This document shows positions 42,510 through 54,642 of a DNA stretch of 64,000 nucleotides, in pieces. The first letter of the stretch is position 1, and every line of letters starts with the position of its first letter. Both the position numbers and the translations under genes were made by a program. The notes under the pieces were generated by a model. That model was given only the letters and a program-made list of their open reading frames with translations. It made no database searches and was not told where the DNA came from. This DNA is from Hippopus hippopus (lineage: Eukaryota; Mollusca; Bivalvia; Cardiida; Cardiidae): contig OX328112.1 of assembly GCA_946811185.2 (NCBI GenBank), positions 28,297,442 through 28,361,441 of the forward strand. The letters run 5' to 3'.

Positions 42510-43980
42510 CTGACATCCATAAAAAATGCCTCATTGAAAAAGTGCGATAGCTTTGTACGTACCTAGAATATATATGTCACTTTTTGCCTACCATAGAATT
42601 TTCACTTCTCTACTGAAGCATGAAATTTTGAGCCAGTCTATTATGTTTTCTTCTACCATGGCTCATGGCACCGTTTTGCCCAGGCGCCCCATGCATTTTC
42701 CCCACATGGCTATGTCGGTCAAAATTACGCATGTGTATACAGTAATTGATTTACAATTAAGTACTCCAAGCAATATTTTGAAAACAATAATTTCGAAAAT
42801 GCCAAGACAAAATAATGAAGAAAGAACACGCATTTTTAGCATGCTTGAAAGCAGTCTTTCTCAAAGTCACGTTGCAAGAAGCTTTAACGTTGCAAGATCA
42901 ACAACAGTGTATCTTGTTCGACTGGTAAACGAAACAGGGAGGTTGTCTGATAGACCCCCACCTGGTGCTCCGCGTGTGATGTCTGTACAAGACAATTTCA
43001 TCCGTCAACGTCACTTGCAAAACTGTTTTGTCACAGTGCAATTCACAACATCGATGGTTATAGGGAATCGTGGAAGACATGCATGTTGGAATACAGTAAG
43101 CCGACGTCTTCGGGAGCTTGGAATATTGTGCAGGCGGCCGTACCGTTGTGTTGTGCTAAGTGACCACCACCGTTGGGAACGTCGGCAGTGGGCTCAAAAC
43201 AACATTGGAAGACGTTGGCGTGATGTGGTCTTCAGTGACGAATCCCTTTTTAACCTTTCCTGTCCCAATGAACGAGTCCACGTTTACCGTCGATGTAATG
43301 AACGGTAAACCCAAAGTTGTGTTCTGGAGCACAACCGTTTTGGTGGTGGTGGTATAATGGTTTGGGCAGCAGTAAACCACACATTTAGAACTGACCTAGT
43401 GGTTATTAATGGTAATTTAAATGCCAGACGGTATGTAAACCAAGTTCTTCATCCTGTGGTCGTTCCCATGTTTCAGCAACGCCGTAGTCTTACATTTCAA
43501 TATGACAATGCGCACCCCCACACGGCCAGATTTACCAGAAACTTTCTCATGGCCAATAATATTGCTGTGCTGCCATGGCCTGCTAACTCTCCTGATTGTA
43601 ACCCAATCGAACACATGTGGGACATCCTTGGACGTCCTTTACGTCGACGTAACCCACAGCTGCAAAACGTCCAAGAATTGACAAATGCTCTTTGTGAAGA
43701 GTCGGCTCGCATACCACGCTACCTCCTGTGTAATCAGTGTGGGTCCATGGGCACTGTTAGCAAGTTAAGGAGGCCATACACGGTATTGATGAATTTAAGG
43801 GGGTGAGTTTGTTGAAATGGCTGTTAAATTTGTGTAATATTTAGCTAAATGCTTGTGTCATGTGATGTGTGTAGAAATATTGACCAAGTCCATTTTTAAA
43901 TTACAAAATCATGCATTCAATATTTAAATCATGAAATATGACGTGACAGAGGGAGATGAGGCGTTTCTTATGGACCTCAG
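42510..43980 (+). mobile_element. Tc1-like DNA transposon, 1471 bp
   Basis: The inverted ends CTGACATCCATAAAAAATGC and (other strand) CTGAGGTCCATAAGAAACGC, both continuing CTCAT, are flanked by TA (42508-42509 and 43981-43982). It contains a transposase reading frame from 42799. It interrupts a minisatellite unit that is uninterrupted in copy B (about 53560-53575), giving a clean filled/empty pair. One full-length but inactivated copy. Confidence 0.92.
42799..43789 (+). pseudogene. Tc1-like DD34E transposase, inactivated
   Basis: The start at MPRQNNEERTRIFSMLES (42799) fits Tc1 proteins better than the in-frame Met at 42553. N-terminal helix-turn-helix (SHVARSFNVARSTTVYLVR), a GRPR-like linker (RPPPGAPRV), then catalytic motifs: VVFSDES (first Asp), QYDNAHPHTA (second Asp) and SPDCNPIEHMWD (Glu), with 34 residues between the last two. 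A TAA at 43306-43308 replaces what is normally an aromatic codon after NER; the same frame resumes with TQSCVLEHNRFGGGG. Near the C-terminus a frameshift around 43725-43765 separates RYLLCN from the expected GGHTRY ending (TGA at 43787). Confidence 0.9.
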
Positions 43981-43984
43981 TATG

Positions 43985-44600
43985 TATATTATATGGAATG
44001 GACTTGTCCAAAATCAATGAATCATGAGAGAACTCAAACTGTATTTAAGTTGAATGGACTTTTACCAAATTTACTGATAAGTAATGAAACTCAAACACAA
44101 TAGACTAAGTTCAATGAATTATAAACTGAAACTAGTTTAAATGGAATGGACTCTTCCAAATTCAATGAATAATATGAGAACCCAATTTACATAAAATGGA
44201 CTCTTCCAATTTCAATGAATTGTAAAAAAATCTGACACTATTTAAATAGAATGGACTCTTTCAAATTCAATGAATCATGAGAGAACTTTACTAAGATTAT
44301 GTTAAATGGATGCATCCAAATTTAATGAATAGTAAGAGACCTCAAACTTAATAGTATGGACTCTTCCAACTTTACTATAAATGGACTGTTCCAATTTCTT
44401 TGTCTGCATATGCTTTGAATTTAGTCTTGTCAAAAATTTTTGTACTCTGGTAAAGGGTAAACAATAAATGAACTCTTCCAAATTCAGGAAAGTTGAAAAA
44501 AACAAATAAAGTGGACTCATCAAAAATAAATGGGCTCTTCCAGGGTTTTGAAATTAATGTGAATACACTGTCATTACAAAACAATATAATGGACTCTTTC
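43985..44600 (+). repeat. ~50-bp minisatellite array, copy A part 3
   Basis: Units as before, becoming irregular after 44370; includes the landmark 'ttccagggttttgaaattaa' also found at about 54110. Confidence 0.8.
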
Positions 44601-44624
44601 AAAGTGAATGGACTGACCTCTTAA

Positions 44625-45174
44625 CCCTTTACCACACAATAATGAATTTTATCAACCATAAGAAAGAAGCCTTTAGAAAACACTGTGGGAAAAGGAGATA
44701 ATGCCTGGTACCACAATATTTTCTATATTTCCTATCAAAGACAACTTCCATATTTTTTTACCCCTTTATTTCCTCCAATTATGAAGAGTTTATAATACAA
44801 TACAACATACAATAACACAATACAATACAAGCAAACAAGCATAATGAAAGAAAAAAAAATAAATGTGAAAAGTGGCAGTGTTGCCAAAATTGAGCGTGCG
44901 TGCGTGTGTGTGTGTGATAGAGAGGGTGAGAGAGAGAGAAAGAAACAAATCAGTTACAAACATACAATACAACTATACAATACAGGATGACACGAATATA
45001 ATAAATGAATTTGAATATTTGATATTTGTTATTATAGCAGATGCAATATATTCCTAGCAACCGTACTAAAACACTTTCCCGAAATGAAACCGAAAGAATT
45101 CAACAGGTTTGTTGTCTGCAAAACTTTTTAATCTGGCCAATTCTTTTTTTTTTTATGTATGGTAAAGGGTTAAA
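44625..45174. repeat. TTAA MITE (family A) interrupted by ~350 bp
   Basis: Left part ttaaccctttaccacacaat to about 44756, right part from about 45112 (ttgtctgcaaaactttttaa) to ggtaaagggttaa. The insert includes a GT/GA microsatellite (44893-44945). Copy B (54195-54405) lacks the insert. Confidence 0.65.
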
Positions 45175-46140
45175 TATACTGAAAGAGTCGAACACCCATT
45201 CAATATAAATAGACTCATCCAGAAAGATTGTAGGAAAGAAAGTATCAGGAAAAAAATATCAGGATAAAAAGTATCAGAAAAAAAAAATTAGTTGCCAAAA
45301 AAAGACTAAGTTAATATGATATATGATGTAAAAATTTAGTTGATAGGTTATAATGACTTTGTTAAAAGAAATGTCATTTTCAAAACTATCTTCCAAAAGG
45401 TCTGAGGTTATTGAGAAGGATTGGTAAGCTAGGAGTCTTGGATTTGATCAACATCTGAGGCACCTGGTTTTATTTGGGATTGTCCTTGGGTAATGAGGAC
45501 CATTTTTCAGTTATTTCCCTTGATTCCTCTCCAGTACTACATTGGTCCTGATAAGGGAATTACTTGGTTTTTATCCTTGATTTTCTTGCACTACAAAGAT
45601 ATGCTTTTCAGATAAAATCTTAACCAAATCTAATCAGATTTTTTTTACAAATCAATTTTATGCTTTTCTCTGAAGATTGGAAACAAAATTTGCCTCAAGG
45701 TTTTGTGGAATCCTTACAAATATATGATAAATCACATTATATTTCTCGCAACATCCCCAACGGAATCAAGGATAAAAACAAAGGAATACAGGTAAAAGGA
45801 CCAATCTGTTGTTTGGTTACCTTTCGTCTTTATCTGACAAGGGAGATAATTTGACTTACAAGAATGGCCCCCATTGAATTTGAAATCCTAGCTTGAGACC
45901 TGATAGTACATGTACCAATCACAAATTGGGCCCAAATTTTTGTTACCCAAAAGGAATGTCCCTAAATCTTTAGATATCTAAGACTCCAAAATCTTTGAAC
46001 TTCTTTCCAAATCCATGGTATGCTAGACCCCAACATATTTGACGCTTTAGGTCCCAACTTTTTTTAGGACATCTTTGGAATTTTTTTTATCCAAATCCTT
46101 TGGAATTTTAGGTCAGTCCTCTATTTATACTTATCCTTTA
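45175..46140. other. Unique-looking intron sequence between the duplicate copies
   Basis: No gene. A worn SINE-like stretch at 45420-45500 (gatttgatcaacatctgagg, gattgtccttgggtaatgag). The ORF at 45660-45854 has no domain. Confidence 0.45.
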
Positions 46141-47095
46141 CCTATATGTATCAGTGGATGGGTGTTTTGGCTCTGGACGTTTTGGCCTAAGACCTATAGG
46201 GCCAAATAAAAATAGCATAGAAATACAGCCCAATCAGTCCCTTATCAAATTCTATATTTAACAATAAATGTAGGCAAAGTTCAAACTACACATTTAGGCA
46301 GACAGATCTTTTCCTACACAACCTGTTTTGGCCTAGGACCTTAAGGAAACAGAAATATAAAACATCCCATCAGTCCTTTATTAATTCCTTTATTCAACCC
46401 ATTACCACACAATCCTGAATTTTAACACATCCGTGAAAGAAAGCTTTTGAAAACATTTTGGCAAAAGAAGAAAATGCTGGTAAGCAGCATTAGTTTCTTT
46501 TTCCACAAAGTTTTTTAACCCCTTTCTGAGACAAATTCCACTCTTTCGCTATATTTATGGTGTCATCTTCTTTTGCCACAATGTTTTCAAAAGTATTTTT
46601 CTCTGGTTTGTTAAAATTTGGGGTTCATTCTAAAATTTTGTCATTTAGTAGAGAATTAACAAAAATGTACACAAAGTTCAGACTGCATATGTATGTAAGC
46701 AGACTGATCTTTTTCTACACAACATGTTTTAGCTGCCTGTGCATTAGCAGAATAAAACAATTTCTACTGCAAAAGTGTATGATTAAAAACTCAATAAAAA
46801 CAAAATAGCTAGATCTAAATAAAAATAACAAAGACTATATTTTTTTCTCATTCGGGGGTGGGGGCTGGAGTGGGGAGGGAGGGGCAAAATCTATAGTTTA
46901 AAATCACATTTTGTTTACCTGTATGAATATGTGGTACAACAATAGTGTTTTGTTGCCTAAATTTACTTATTAACTGCTATATTTATCAATAATATGATTT
47001 GGGCCAGTAAGTCCTACTCCGCCTTTTTTGGGGGGCCGAAACGTACAGGCCAAAACATCCGGGCAAAAACATATGGGGCCAAAACATCCTATATT
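46141..47095. repeat. Element with inverted 'cgttttggcc' ends; contains a MITE
   Basis: 'gtgttttggctctggacg' and 'ttttggcctaagac' at 46160-46195 face 'ggccgaaacgtacaggcc' and 'ggggccaaaacatcc' at 47034-47089. A family-A MITE remnant (46396-46600) and a G-rich run (46853-46886) lie between. Ends not exactly defined. Confidence 0.45.
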
Positions 47096-47430
47096 CATAC
47101 TTATCATTTGAAAATACTATCCATTTTGACAATTCAAGATTTTCCACTGTTTTCAACCATTTTAAAAACAATTTCCACCATCTGATCATCTACCACAGTT
47201 GTTTCCATATGGATGAGTCTAAAATTTTATCATATTCTGATAAAGATTTAACTCTTGACCAAACGTCAACGTCCGACACTGGTCTAAATTTAAACCAGGT
47301 GCAGATGATAGAATAACTGTGACTCAAACATTGAAATTTGTGCTGAGAAGGCAAGAAAACGTTGTGGAAAAGGAGAAAATGCTAGTTACCAGCATTTTCT
47401 ACTTTCCCCACAATGTTTTCAAAAGGCTTC

Positions 47431-47800
47431 TTCGACCCCAGGCCTTTAATTTCAAGAAACTTGGTAGAGGTCTATCAGATGAAGCTACATGCCAAATTTG
47501 GTAGCTCTGGGCCTTTTGCTTTCGGACAAGAAGATTTTCAAAGATTTTCAACATTTTTCAGTTTGTTGCCATGGCAACCAGCATTCTTATTGGAATCAAA
47601 TTCTTTCAACAAATTCTAAAGACGAACATGGCAGGATCATTACTGTGAAGTTTGGTCAAAACTGGATTGGTAGTTTCAGAGATGTTGTTTTAAATAAAAG
47701 TTGAAAATTAAAAATTAAATAAAAGTTAACGCACAGACGGATGGACGCTAGATGGACACAGGGCCATGACATAACCTCACTGGCCTTTGGCCAGTAGAGC
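47431..47800 (+). repeat. 3' half of the 'gagggccatgatggccct' element
   Basis: 'acatgccaaatttggtagct', 'ttgccatggcaaccag' and 'aacggac'-like simple repeat to 'cactggcctttggccagtag', matching 58690-59010. It cuts off a family-A MITE at its left (47249-47430). Confidence 0.75.
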
Positions 47801-48164
47801 TAAAAAAGCATTTGTTTTAAAAGTTCATTGATATTTGGCATGAATGATTGTAGCATCGTTAAAAAGAGCACAAACTTTCATTCCTTTTGCAGACAGTGTA
47901 GATCAAGATCAGACTGTACAGAACGTTCAACCTGATCCTGGTTATACTCCAACTATTTCATGATATACACTCGCCAAAGAAGTCCAGAAAATACAATGAG
48001 GGTTTTTTCTCCTATTTGCAGATGAATCAAATGTAACTCAAATAATGGCATTTGTCTTTATAAGCTTAGAAAAATACTAGTGTAGTGGAAAGAGGAGAAA
48101 ATGCTGGTTACCAACATTTCTCCTCTTCCTACAATGTTTTTTCCACATATATCTTTTTTGTTTG

Positions 48165-48470
48165 TTTTTATGAGGTTGCATACCACTTTAAACATCACTT
48201 TAGATATATCGCCTGGGCCAGTCCAGCTATCCTTGCTTCTTTACATACTCTTTTACCAATACTTTGCGCAATGCTCTTCCCAAGCCTCTGGCTGCTTTCC
48301 TTCATAACCATAGTCTAAACATTGATCAGCAGCACTAGGGAGAGGTATTAATCCTGTCACAATGACTGTCATCAAATCTTGGAGAAAAATTGGCCAAGCT
48401 GGGGATCTGAACTGTCGACCCCCTGGTTTCAAGTCATGTATGTTATTGACTAAGCTACTGGGCTTGACCA
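48165..48470 (-). repeat. tRNA-headed SINE (family 1), copy B
   Basis: 'cctctggctgctttccttca', 'gcactagggagaggtatta' and the head 'gactaagctactgggctt', matching 37777-38062. Confidence 0.65.
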
Positions 48471-50079
48471 TCTCTTTTATAAAACTTGTACATGTTCTTT
48501 TTTTTACTCTCAGCCACACAATTCAGAGATCTAACAATGTAAAGGCAAATCTTATTCCTTGGGTCTCATTTTAAATTGTCGTCTGCAAATGCCCTCAATT
48601 TGGAGAAGTCTGATATTTCATTGTTTTGTTGACCTTTTACTAAACAATAATTTTTTGTCTTTCAGAGGGTAGAAACCCATTGGAAAAGGAGAAAATGCTG
48701 GTTATCAACATTTTCTCCATTTACCATGCTGCTTTCAAAGGGCTTTTTCCTCTTTGGGGAATGCTTGGTAACAGATTAATGTGTTTCAAAGAAGCCTAAA
48801 TAGGAATGGATAAGCATATATAAAGTAGAAATGGAGCCAAATGTTTGCAAATTTGTGGTTTTAATGATCAATTAATTTATGCTGAATTATGGAATATTTG
48901 AAAATGAATAACATGTTTTTTTTTTTTCAAGTTTCTTGTTTTCTTTGTTTCCCATTTTCTTTGGATCATGAAATTTTGAAGGTAACAAAAAAACTTTACC
49001 CGACAATCCTGTGAGGAAGAAGCTACAGGAAGAAGTCTATTTAAAACACTGTGGGAAAAGGGAAAATGCTGGTCACCAACATTTATTCTTTCACCACAAT
49101 TTTTTGAAAAGAAAAAGGCCTTCTTTATGTTCATTAAACATGGCATCATTTTAGAAATGAATTTTGTAAAATTGATAGGGTATAGAAATAATTGAATTGG
49201 CTGCCAGAGATGTTTCAACATCCACTTTTCAAATATTTCTGTAAAATATGGATAAACAATATGAATCGATGTCATTTCATTAATTCTTTTGAAAATAAAA
49301 AATTGCAAATTGCAAGCACTCTCTCAATATATCACAGCAGTTTTCAGGTACACAATAATCAAATGGACCTATCTAATATTTACAGTTATTTCTTTACCAG
49401 ATGACAAAATTATGGACCTGTCCAAACTGACAGCACTTGCAGATGACAAAGTAAACATGAATCAAACAATGAAATTCTGTCGTTGAGGGAAAGAAAATAT
49501 CGTTGGAAAAGGGGAAAATGCAGCATTTTCTCCTTTCCCACAATGTTTTCAAAAGCCTTCTTTCTCATGGTTGTTAAAACTTGTGATTGTGTGGTAAAGG
49601 GTTTAAGTGAAAATAGAATGATCCTACAAAAACATGTGACATCTACTCACGTACATCTGAAAAAAAAGACACACACAAAAAACAATGAAATAGTTTTTTT
49701 TTTGTCAAAATGAAGTAACCCTTTACAGCCCAATGTGTTTCCAACCATGTAGGAAGGGTTTATAAAAACATTGATGGAAAAGGAGAAAATCTGAATTTTC
49801 TCCTATGCCAACAATGTTTTTTTATCCTATCAAGAAATTCCATCTTTTGAGTAAAATTTAAATTGCCGTCTGTAATTGCTTTCAAAGTGGTCAAGTTAAG
49901 ATTTCGTTGTATCATAAAGTTGTTTGTCCAAATATCAGACAATTACATAATATCAAGAAAATGGTTAAAAAATGGGGGGAAAAAATCCAGGATAAGTGGA
50001 TTCATCCAAATCTGAGAAAGTGAAATATCATTTTTCAAGAAGAAAAAAAAAAGGGCAACATAGACAGATTATAAAAATA

Positions 50080-50930
50080 GGCTCACTAATATAAATGGAC
50101 TCTATCAAATTCAATAAATTGTAAGAGAGCTGAAATTAGATTAAATTGAATAAACTCTTCCAAAGTGATTGAATTGTAAGAGAACTGGAACTAGATTAAA
50201 TGGAATTAACTCTTCCAAATTCAATAAATTATGAGAGAACTCAAACTTTACTAAATGACAAGGACTCTTCCAAAATCAAGTTGTAAGAACTGAAAATACA
50301 TAATTTTATTATAATAAAATCGGCTCCTCCAAAATCCAACTATAAGGAAATCGAAACTATATTGAATAAGATAGAATCTTCCAAAATCAAGTTGTAAGAA
50401 CTGAAAATACATAATTTTATTACAATAAAATCGGCTCCTCCAAAATCCAACTATAAGGAAATTGAAACTATATTGAATAAGATAGACTCTTCCAAAATCA
50501 ATTGTAAGAAAACTGAAACTAGATAAAGATTAGTGGAATAGACTCTTTCTAATTCAATGAATTCTAAGAGATGCGAAACTACATGTTTATCTTATTAAAT
50601 GGACTGTTCCAAATTCTATGAATTCTCAGAAAACTGAACCTAGATTTTAAGGAATGGACTCTTCCAAATTCAATAATTTTTTTTTTTTTGAGAACTGATA
50701 CTAGATTTTATGAAATGGACTTTCCCAAATTCAATGAATTTCCAGAAAACTATGAAATTAAATGGAATGGACTCTTCCAAATTCAATCAATATTCAGAAA
50801 TTTGAAAGCAGACAAAATGGAATAGACGGTTCCAAATTCCATGAATTTTTAGAGAACTGAACCTACATTAAATGGAATAGACTATTCCAAATTCAGTACA
50901 TAGTTTGAAAATAAAAAAATTAAAGGACTG
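50080..50930 (+). repeat. ~50-bp minisatellite array, copy B part 1
   Basis: About 15 units. A ~106-bp higher-order repeat is visible: 'taagaactgaaaatacataa' through 'ttgaataagatagaatcttc' near 50280-50395 recurs almost unchanged at 50395-50500. Confidence 0.85.
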
Positions 50931-51096
50931 CTTTAAAATCAATGGACTACGTGAAATTAAATGAATTAAAAGCACCGCAAAGCAACATGAAATAGTGATG
51001 TTTAGACTCTTTCAAGTTTACTAAGAAGAAAATGGACTGTTCCAAATTATAGGAATTACAGCAACCTAATCCCAAATTCTGATGAAAGATAAATCG

Positions 51097-51393
51097 AATC
51101 TGCCCCATAGGTCAGTTGCTAGCGTACAGGGATCGCTGGTTCCATCCCCGGCTCAGCCAATTTCATTCCGAGGATTGATGATAGTCATTGCAACAGGATT
51201 CATACCTCTCTCATTGCTGACCATTCTTTCGACTTGGTTAAGCGGGAAAACAGCCAGTGGCTTGGAAAGAATATTGTGCATAGTACTTGTAGAAGAAATT
51301 CCAGGAAAGCATGGATAGGTGCACTAGCCGCTGCGATATAACTGAAATAATGTTGAAAAATGGTGTTAAACACCATACAATCAATCAATCAAA
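51097..51393 (+). repeat. tRNA-headed SINE (family 1), copy B
   Basis: 'gctggttccatccccggctc' (B box), 'ccagtggcttggaaagaata', tail caatcaatcaatcaaa. Counterpart of 40196-40506. Confidence 0.75.
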
Positions 51394-52367
51394 GTTTAAT
51401 GAATTTTAAAGTTTCAAGGACCACTCTGAAAACATGTTCCTAATATACGGATAACCGAAATCAGTCAAGGTTCAGGGTATGAAATGTTGAGGAAACATTG
51501 TGGAAAAATGAGAAATGCTCTTTTCAAGTATTTTCTCATTCTGTCACAATATTTTTGGGGTACAAAATAATTAAATGGACCTATCAAATATAATTATAAA
51601 ACATTCAAACAAAAAGTCAATAAATGGAATGCTCCTAAATAACTCTTTACCACATGATAAAATTTTAGACTTGTCCAAATTTGAAAATATTTGAAGACAA
51701 TTTAAATGTAGCTCAAAATATGGAATTTGTCTTTGATAGGGTAGAAGGAATTGTGGGAAAAGAAGAAAATGCTGGTAATAAGCATTTTTTTATTCTCACA
51801 TTTTCAAAGGCCTTCTTTCTCAAGTTTGTTAAAACTTGGGACTGTGTGTTACAGGGTTAAAGGGAAAATACATGGATGGATCGATTATAAACATTTGACA
51901 TCTACTCACGTACGTATACAAAAATACAGAGAAAACAATGAAATTATGTATTTCAGAATAAACATAATTATCCTCAAGCAAGGTTTTATAAAACATTACA
52001 GGAAGAGGAAAAAATGTTGCTTACCAGCAATTTCTCCTGTTTCCAAAATGTTGTTTACACTGGAAATTCTTGCAATAAAGACAAGTCCTCAATTTTGTCT
52101 TCTGATAAAGGGTTTTACTCTAACGACAAAATTTTAGACGTCTCCAAATGGAATTATTTTGCAGACAACAAATCACATAGGGCTAGAATAAAGGAATTAG
52201 TTTTCCATAAGATAGAACAGATTGTGGGAAAAGGAGACAAAAGAATGGTGACCAGCATTTTCTCCTTTTTCCACAATGTTTCCAATCATTTTTGTTCAGG
52301 GTTGTTATAACTCGGGACTGTGTGGTAAAGGGTTAAAGCATTCAAAAAAAGTACCGATATTAACCCT

Positions 52368-53043
52368 ATACAACATGACCCAGGGTTTTATCAACCCTAA
52401 GATTGATTGTTTGAATGGTGTTTTACGTAGCTTTCAACATTACTTCAGTCATATCACAGTGACAGCTCAAATATTCATGTTTTTCCCGGGCTTCACCAGA
52501 ACTAGGCTAGGGCTCTGAAGTGTATCAGACAAAAAAGCCCAGTGGATCCAGTGAGGTTCGAACCCTGAACTTCCAGGTCACGAGTCCTACACTTTACCAC
52601 TTAGCCACCAAGGACCTTCTATCAACCCTGAGAAAGACGCCTTTTGAAAAAATTGTGGAAAAAGGAGAAAATTCTAATAGCAAGTATTTTCTCCTCTTTC
52701 CACAATGTTTTCTACCCTATCAAAGACAAATTCCATTATATAGCCAAATTTAAATTGCTGTCTGTTTAACTCTTTACCTCACAATCCCGACTTTTAACGA
52801 CCCTAAGAAAGAAGCCTTTTGAAAACATTGTGGGAAAAGGAGAAAATGCTGGTAACCAGCATTTTCTCCTTTTCCAACAATGTTTTCTACTCTTCCCAAA
52901 ACAAAGTTCAATTTTTGAGTCACATTTATTTTGTCGTCTGCAAAGCCTTTCAATTTGGACTGGTCTAAAATTTTGTCATTTGGTAAAGAGTTAAATGCTT
53001 TCAAACTGGACAAGCTAAGATTTTGTTGTATGATATAGGGTTA
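52368..53043. repeat. Composite: TTAA MITE with a SINE and a second MITE inserted
   Basis: The outer family-A copy (ttaaccctatacaacatgac to gatatagggttaa) holds a family-2 SINE (52404-52618) and, near its right end, a complete younger family-A MITE (52766-52994). Confidence 0.78.
52766..52994. repeat. TTAA palindromic MITE (family A), insertion unique to copy B
   Basis: TTAACTCTTTACCTCACAAT to CATTTGGTAAAGAGTTAA. Flanking ttgctgtctgt and atgctttcaaactggacaag are contiguous in copy A (about 41880-41905), so the insert is lineage-specific and TTAA is the duplicated target. Confidence 0.88.
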
Positions 53044-53199
53044 AAGGAATTGGTTCAAATAGCAGACATTGTAACAGTATCAAGGGAAGGATGAAAAATG
53101 GAAAGTCAATCAAGCAAAAATGGAATCATCCAAATCTTAAACATTGAAACATTTTTCTAGAAGAAAAGAAACCGAGGCAAACAGATTTAAAAAATAGTC

Positions 53200-54000
53200 T
53201 TACTAAAAAGGAATAGACACTTCCAAATCATTGAACCGTAAGAAAACTGAAATGATTAAATTGAATGGACACTTCCAAATGGTTTGAATTGTAAGACAAC
53301 TGAAACTAGATTAAATGGACTCTTCCAAATTCAATGAATTTCAAGTGAACTTAAGATTAAATCAAATGGATTATTCCAAATTGGTAGAATTTTAGGAGAA
53401 TTCTTAGATAAATAGAATGACCTCTTTCAAAATCAATGCATTCTAAGAGAACTGAAAATGATTTAATTAAAATGGACTCTTCCAAATCGATGAATGTAAG
53501 GAGAACTCAAACTAAATACAATGGACTCTTCCCAATTCAATTAATTGTAAGAGAACTGAAATTATATTGCATGGAATGGACTTGTCCAAATTCAAAAAAT
53601 CATGAGAGAACTAAAACTGCATTGAAATGGAATGGACTCTTCCAAATTCAACTTCAACAAAATAAAATAGACTGTACCAAATTCAATGAATTATAAACTG
53701 TAACTAGTTTACATGTAATGGACTCTTCCAAATTCAATGAAAAATATGAGAACTCAACCTAATAAAATGGACTCTTTCGAATTCAATGAATTGTAAAATA
53801 AATCTGAAACTATTTAAATGGAATGGACTCTTCCAAATTCAATGAATCATGAGAGAACTTGACTTAGATAAAATTGAATGGACTCCTCTAAATTCAATGA
53901 ATAATTAGAAATCTCAAACTTAATAGAATGGACTCTTCAAACTTCACTATAAATAGACTGTTCCAATTTCTATGTCTGCATATGCTTTGAATTTGGTCAA
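53200..54000 (+). repeat. ~50-bp minisatellite array, copy B part 2
   Basis: About 15 units of the aatggactcttccaaattca type with no Tc1 insertion. The empty Tc1 site is at about 53560-53575 (gaaattatattgcatggaat). Confidence 0.85.
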
Positions 54001-54642
54001 GTCCAAAATATTTGAAGTCTGGTAAATGGAAAACAATAAATGAACTCTTCCACATTCAAGAAACTCATAAAAAAATAATAGTGAACTAATAAAAAATAAA
54101 TTGGCTCTTCCAGGGTTTTGAAATTAATGTGAATACACTGTCATTGCAAAACAATATATTGGACTCTTTCATATCAATGGACTGACCTCTTAACTCTTTA
54201 CTACACAATAATATTGTGAGGGACTTTGAAAAAAAAAGTGGGAAAAGGAGGAAATGTTGGTGACCACCAGTTTCTCCTTTTCTCACAATGTTTTCATCCG
54301 TTTTAAAGAAAAGTTCCTAATTTGTGTAACATTTAGTTTGTCGTTTGCTTTTGCTTTCAATTTAGACCAATCTAAAATTTTGTCATGGGGTATAGAGTTC
54401 AAGGGTTGACAATAAAAACAAATCCCAAGCCTTGCATGCTTAGGAGTTTATACATAAAACTGTATGTATGATAATTAAATTTCATGACAGCACAGACACA
54501 ACTTTTTATGCCCATCCAATTGACAGCTTTGAAAAGAGAGAAACTGCAGAAAGAGGTGCATGTATTTGTAATAATACTTTCCATACTGTTAGCTCTTTAC
54601 ATGGTGACAAAATTTTTGGACTTGTCCAAATCCAAGACATTT

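Larger units (their letters stand above)
37265..45174. repeat. Intronic segmental duplication, copy A
   Basis: Over about 7.9 kb this segment matches 47578-54410 in the same order and orientation: a truncated 'gagggcc' element, a family-B hairpin, MITE pieces, a SINE, minisatellite arrays, a plus-strand SINE, further MITEs and a family-2 SINE in a MITE. Offsets between matched landmarks range from about 10.4 to 11.05 kb, falling to about 9.6 kb past the Tc1 insertion, because of insertions unique to each copy. All of it lies in the intron between receptor exons 3 and 4. Boundaries are approximate. Confidence 0.85.
47578..54410. repeat. Intronic segmental duplication, copy B
   Basis: Counterpart of 37265-45174 in the same orientation. 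It lacks the SINE at 39707 and the Tc1 element, and has an extra family-A MITE at 52766-52994 plus about 0.6 kb of extra sequence at 48.77-49.35 kb. Minisatellite arrays at 50080-50930 and 53200-54000. Confidence 0.85.

Noticed and set aside
42553..42798. Upstream in-frame Met as transposase start
   Set aside because: Tc1 transposases start shortly before the helix-turn-helix; the Met at 42799 gives the expected length and N-terminus.
39020..44600. CRISPR-like regular repeats
   Set aside because: The ~50-bp units are degenerate, contiguous and without unique spacers, in a eukaryotic intron: a minisatellite.
52774..53013. Recurrent ORFs with [19 protein letters not shown] in many places (also 18859, 23241, 28091, 34251, 63659)
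   Set aside because: They are read-through of the palindromic MITE; the same peptide appears because the repeat is copied, and frames end at random outside it.
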